Below, piece by piece: positions 60,854 through 64,000 of a DNA stretch of 64,000 bases. The DNA is from Flavobacterium suaedae (lineage in GTDB: Bacteria > Bacteroidota > Bacteroidia > Flavobacteriales > Flavobacteriaceae), in contig NZ_BMJE01000003.1 in assembly GCF_014642915.1 (NCBI RefSeq), forward strand, positions 372,001 to 436,000, given 5' to 3'. Position 1 is the stretch's first letter. Every line of letters starts with the position of its first letter. A program made the position numbers and the translations under genes. Below the pieces are notes generated by a model. It saw nothing but the letters and a program-made list of their open reading frames with translations. It had not been told where the DNA came from and did no database searches.

Positions 60854-62046
60854 TATAAAACTTTTTTGTTGTTTTCTACTTGTTTGATGATTGTTTGTAC
60901 CGAACCTCCTGATGTAAATGTATCTTCAGGTGTGTTGATAACATAATCAACTAATTTATCTACTGATGAAACTGCTACATGCATACGAGTATCGGATGAG
61001 GCGTAGTAAATATAAACTGTACCGTCCTCATCAGCTATCCAACCGTTACCAAACAATACGTTTGATACATCTCCTACACGCTCTTCTTTTTCAGGAGCAA
61101 GGAAATAACCTGCCGGTTTATGGGTAACTTTAGTAATATCTTCTAAATCGGTCATGAAAAGGTATATAGTATAACGTAAACCTGCTGCGGTATTACGTAC
61201 ACCGTGTGCTTGGTGTAACCAACCTTTTTCAGTTTTTATAGGTGCAGGACCTAAACCGTTTTTAAGTTCGTATACGGTGTGGTATTCTTTACCGAAAATA
61301 ATTTTTTCCTCGTTTACTATCGGGTTAGTCATATCGTCAATATAACCAAGACCGATCCCTCCGCCACTACCTACATCAATAAACCCATCCTGCGGACGTG
61401 TATACATAGCATATTTACCATTTACAAACTCCGCATGTAATACTACATTACGTTGTTGCCCTGTATTAGATATTAAATCCGGTAAACGTTCCCAATTTAC
61501 AAGGTCTTTAGTACGTACTATACCTGCATTTGCAATTGCTGCGCTGGTATCTCCGGCAGGAGCATTAGGGTCTTTACGCTCTGTACAAAATACACCATAA
61601 ATCCATCCGTCTTCGTGCTGCGTAAGCCTCATGTCATATACGTTAGTATCAGGCTCGTCAAGTTGTGGTATTACACATGGTTTTTCCCAAAACTTAAAGT
61701 TATCTACACCGTTAGGACTTTCTGCTATTGCAAAAAATGATTTTCTGTCTGCTCCTTCAACACGAACAGCCAGTATATACTTTCCGTTCCACTTAATAGC
61801 ACCTGCATTAAAAGCAGCATTCATACCTATACGTTCCTGAAAAAACGGATTGGTTTCTTCATTAAAATCAAATCTCCAGGTTAAAGGTGTATGAGCAGCC
61901 GTAACCACTGGATTTGTATAACGTTTAAAAATACCATTTCCTGCTTCTGCAACCGGAGTATTTTTCTTCCCTAGCAGTTCTTCATGCTGTGCCTGAACTG
62001 CCTGTCTACGGGTATCGAATAACGTTGCCATTGTAGTATCTTCCAT
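60853..62046 (-). CDS. GH130 4-O-beta-D-mannosyl-D-glucose phosphorylase
   Basis: A 397-residue five-bladed beta-propeller enzyme of GH130 subfamily 1. It uses phosphate to split mannosylglucose into mannose 1-phosphate and glucose. The catalytic Asp is Asp138 in [47 protein letters not shown] and [20 protein letters not shown] are characteristic, with Arg and His residues for phosphate binding. The gene follows the transporter by 41 bases and overlaps the epimerase start. Together with that enzyme it forms the phosphorolytic arm of mannan use. Confidence 0.92.
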   Translation of the reverse strand: MEDTTMATLFDTRRQAVQAQHEELLGKKNTPVAEAGNGIFKRYTNPVVTAAHTPLTWRFDFNEETNPFFQERIGMNAAFNAGAIKWNGKYILAVRVEGADRKSFFAIAESPNGVDNFKFWEKPCVIPQLDEPDTNVYDMRLTQHEDGWIYGVFCTERKDPNAPAGDTSAAIANAGIVRTKDLVNWERLPDLISNTGQQRNVVLHAEFVNGKYAMYTRPQDGFIDVGSGGGIGLGYIDDMTNPIVNEEKIIFGKEYHTVYELKNGLGPAPIKTEKGWLHQAHGVRNTAAGLRYTIYLFMTDLEDITKVTHKPAGYFLAPEKEERVGDVSNVLFGNGWIADEDGTVYIYYASSDTRMHVAVSSVDKLVDYVINTPEDTFTSGGSVQTIIKQVENNKKVL

Positions 62047-62087
62047 TGATTAGTTTATTTTTATTCTTGTGTAACTTATTGTTTTAG

Positions 62088-63479
62088 TTAATTGGATTCT
62101 TTTGTAGCTCTGCGCTCATCCAATTCTCTAGATATTACCTTTAATTTTTCTTCGCTAAGCGGGTATAAGAACATGAAAAGCATAGATATAACTGCTCCCG
62201 CCGCAGGTAAGAAACTCAGCATTAACTGTATGCCTGTTTGGGTAAAGGCTGTTTGAACAACATTTGCTTTAAAGCCATAATAAGCAAGTAACCAACCTGT
62301 TACGGCACCACCTACTGCCCAGCCTAATTTTTGCGACATGGATGATGCTGAGAACAATAGTCCTGTAGCTCTGCGCCCATCTTTCCATTCGCCAAAATCC
62401 GCAGTATCAGCATACATAGACCATAATAGCGGGAATACGCATCCTGCACAGATACTTATTAAAAATTGAAACAGCATTATAATTTCTATACCTGTGGGCG
62501 GTATTAAGTAGAATATAGCACTCAACACGGCTGCAAGAAACATTGCTCCTAAAAATGTGCGCTTTTTACCTATTGTATTGGCTACAGGTGTAGCGATTAT
62601 TACACCAATAATATTAGCTGCCTGCCCTAAAACCAAGTACACTCCTGTTAGTGATATACTTATTCCTAAAATAGAATAGTTTTCATCTTCGGCAGCACCT
62701 ACTACATACTTAAAATAATATATAGCAGCGCCGTCTCTTATTGTATTAAAAAGTATAGTAGCAATACCCGCTCCTACCAAAATAAGCCATGCTTTATTAG
62801 ATATAAGGTCAGACAAATCTTGTTTTAGTGATGATTGTTCTTCTTTAATTGGTTTAATACGTTCTTTTGTTCCTGCAAAACACCCCCAAAACAACAGTGT
62901 AGCTACTATTCCGAATACTACAAGGGTATAAAACCACCCTGTTGATGAGGTTAAACTCCCACCGAAGAAAATAACCAATGGTTCTATAGCCCCAAGTGCT
63001 ACCAAACTACCTGCAAAAGCAAATACCATACGGAAAGTTGCTAATGCTGTACGTTCTTTACCATTAGATGTCATAACTCCTAAAAGTGATGCATACGGCA
63101 CATTAATAAGGGAATATGCCATCATCATAATTGAATAGGTTACATAAGCGTATACCAGTTTACTTTTAGTATCTACATCAGGGGTATAAAAGGTAAGCAT
63201 ACCTATTACTGCGAAAGGTACAGCCATCCATAATAAAAATGGTCTGAATTTCCCCCAGCGTGATTGTACCCTGTCAGAATATATACCCACAAACGGGTCA
63301 AAAAACGAGTCCCACGCTTTGGTTACCAAAAACATAGTACCTACTGTAGCTGCTGCCAACCCAAATACATCAGTGTAGAAAAACAGCAAATACATACTGA
63401 ATATTTTCCAATACATTGATGAGGCTGCATCGCCAAACCCGTAAGCAATTTTTTCTTTTAATTTAATTTTTTCCTGCAT
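62088..63479 (-). CDS. GPH/MFS sugar transporter (probable mannobiose importer)
   Basis: A 463-residue inner-membrane protein with 12 helices, of the glycoside-pentoside-hexuronide:cation symporter branch of MFS. It has YGFGDAASSMYWKIFSMY at the N-terminus, DSFFDPFVGIYSDR in the first half and SMYADTADFGEWKDGRRATG in the second. In the related Bacteroides pathway a transporter in this position imports mannobiose. It lies 13 bases after the GH26 fragment. Confidence 0.87.
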   Translation of the reverse strand: MQEKIKLKEKIAYGFGDAASSMYWKIFSMYLLFFYTDVFGLAAATVGTMFLVTKAWDSFFDPFVGIYSDRVQSRWGKFRPFLLWMAVPFAVIGMLTFYTPDVDTKSKLVYAYVTYSIMMMAYSLINVPYASLLGVMTSNGKERTALATFRMVFAFAGSLVALGAIEPLVIFFGGSLTSSTGWFYTLVVFGIVATLLFWGCFAGTKERIKPIKEEQSSLKQDLSDLISNKAWLILVGAGIATILFNTIRDGAAIYYFKYVVGAAEDENYSILGISISLTGVYLVLGQAANIIGVIIATPVANTIGKKRTFLGAMFLAAVLSAIFYLIPPTGIEIIMLFQFLISICAGCVFPLLWSMYADTADFGEWKDGRRATGLLFSASSMSQKLGWAVGGAVTGWLLAYYGFKANVVQTAFTQTGIQLMLSFLPAAGAVISMLFMFLYPLSEEKLKVISRELDERRATKESN

Positions 63480-63492
63480 TTGCTTATTTCGT

Positions 63493-64000
63493 TTAAGGCT
63501 TAGCCGTACTGTAAAGGTTAAACTTAGTTACATCACTCTGGAATAAAGTATTTTCCTGATTATAGAATTCTTTAAAATCCTCTACACTTACATTATCTTT
63601 ATACGGTGCATAGTAATGCATTCTTGCGGGTTTTAACCAGTCATTCCAGCCATGATTTCTCCATACTAAAACAAATGATATTTTTTCGTCTCCTATTGCT
63701 TTATCCAGCGTTTGAGTCCACCAATTTTTATCAGGTACTTGCTCATAACCTGTTTCCGCAATAGCAGAAAGCTTATTGCGCTCTTGTGCTATTTCAGTCA
63801 TTACAGCAACAAGGTTTTTAGTATCTTTAATAAACTGTTCCTGCTTTTCTCCATCACCCATTTGGTAAATATCAAAACTCACATAGTCCGCCATATCATC
63901 GCCCGGATAATATTCCAGAAAATCAGCTTTTGAGGTAACGTTTGCGTTAGAAACGTTATAAACATATATAAGATTATGAACTCCTTTTTCCATATAGTAG
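63493..64000 (-). CDS. GH26 mannanase, C-terminal part (runs off the window)
   Basis: The reading frame is open up to the window edge, so this is the C-terminal ~168 residues of a longer protein. It has NLIYVYNVSNAN, YYPGDDMADYVSFDIYQ, SAIAETGYE (the GH26 nucleophile Glu) and VLVWRNHGWNDW. It is a diverged paralogue of the GH26 at 58.4-59.7 kb. The upstream part must hold the acid/base motif. First visible gene of the mannan operon. Confidence 0.8.
   Translation of the reverse strand, partial: YYMEKGVHNLIYVYNVSNANVTSKADFLEYYPGDDMADYVSFDIYQMGDGEKQEQFIKDTKNLVAVMTEIAQERNKLSAIAETGYEQVPDKNWWTQTLDKAIGDEKISFVLVWRNHGWNDWLKPARMHYYAPYKDNVSVEDFKEFYNQENTLFQSDVTKFNLYSTAKP

Overview
The window is a low-GC, densely coded chromosomal segment from a Flavobacteriaceae-type Bacteroidota (Flavobacterium or a close relative). 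Several things point there: a SusC/SusD pair, three secreted proteins with type IX secretion (T9SS) sorting tails, families typical of the phylum (DUF2851, PspC-like, Porin_10, DUF6263), flavobacterial -7 promoter elements (TAnnTTTG), and no obvious Shine-Dalgarno sequences. I see no rRNA, tRNA, CRISPR array, insertion sequence or phage module. No gap between genes exceeds 300 bases.

Layout. 0.1-5.7 kb: a PspC-like / helix-hairpin-helix / acyl-CoA dehydrogenase operon, a DUF2851 protein and a CBS-domain cysteine-synthase-like enzyme. 5.9-21.8 kb: cell surface and secretion. A 1740-residue repeat protein, an outer-membrane porin, a SusC-SusD operon with two extra lipoproteins but no glycoside hydrolase, and a T9SS-exported subtilase. 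22-27.7 kb: rnhB, lipB, a lipoprotein, lysS and a second T9SS subtilase. 27.8-32.3 kb: a probable copper locus (outer-membrane barrel, di-heme MauG/MbnH-like peroxidase, MbnP-like protein, small Cys-motif protein) beside two small secreted proteins, one of them Spy-like. 32.3-43.7 kb: hemL, a GH73 peptidoglycan hydrolase, an ACC-deaminase-like enzyme, a GAF protein, an HD phosphohydrolase fused to a Pycsar-effector-like membrane domain, and a phosphoesterase fused to an outer-membrane barrel.

43.8-48.6 kb is the least conventional part. It holds small charged secreted or disordered proteins, two of them tandem paralogues with a shared motif, then an operon encoding a SpoIIAA-like protein, a one-lobe substrate-binding protein, a CDF-type transporter and a SemiSWEET. 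A DUF2892-SRPBCC gene lies on the other strand. Three promoters here share the same architecture, GYTAA-N6-GTTAA-N28-TAAATTTA, on both strands. This implies a small co-regulated regulon that I cannot assign to a known regulator.

48.8-64 kb is mostly mannan use. A plus-strand operon carries a CE2-type acetyl esterase, a second SGNH acetylesterase and a GH3 beta-glucosidase. A minus-strand operon that runs off the right edge carries GH26 mannanase (partial), a GPH/MFS sugar transporter, GH130 mannosylglucose phosphorylase, an AGE-family epimerase, a second GH26 and a GH5 mannanase. Together they would deacetylate and cut (gluco)mannan outside the cytoplasm, import mannobiose, epimerise it to mannosylglucose and split it by phosphorolysis. 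Between the two operons lie unrelated housekeeping or envelope genes (AIM24-like, a Ca/Na exchanger, DUF6263).
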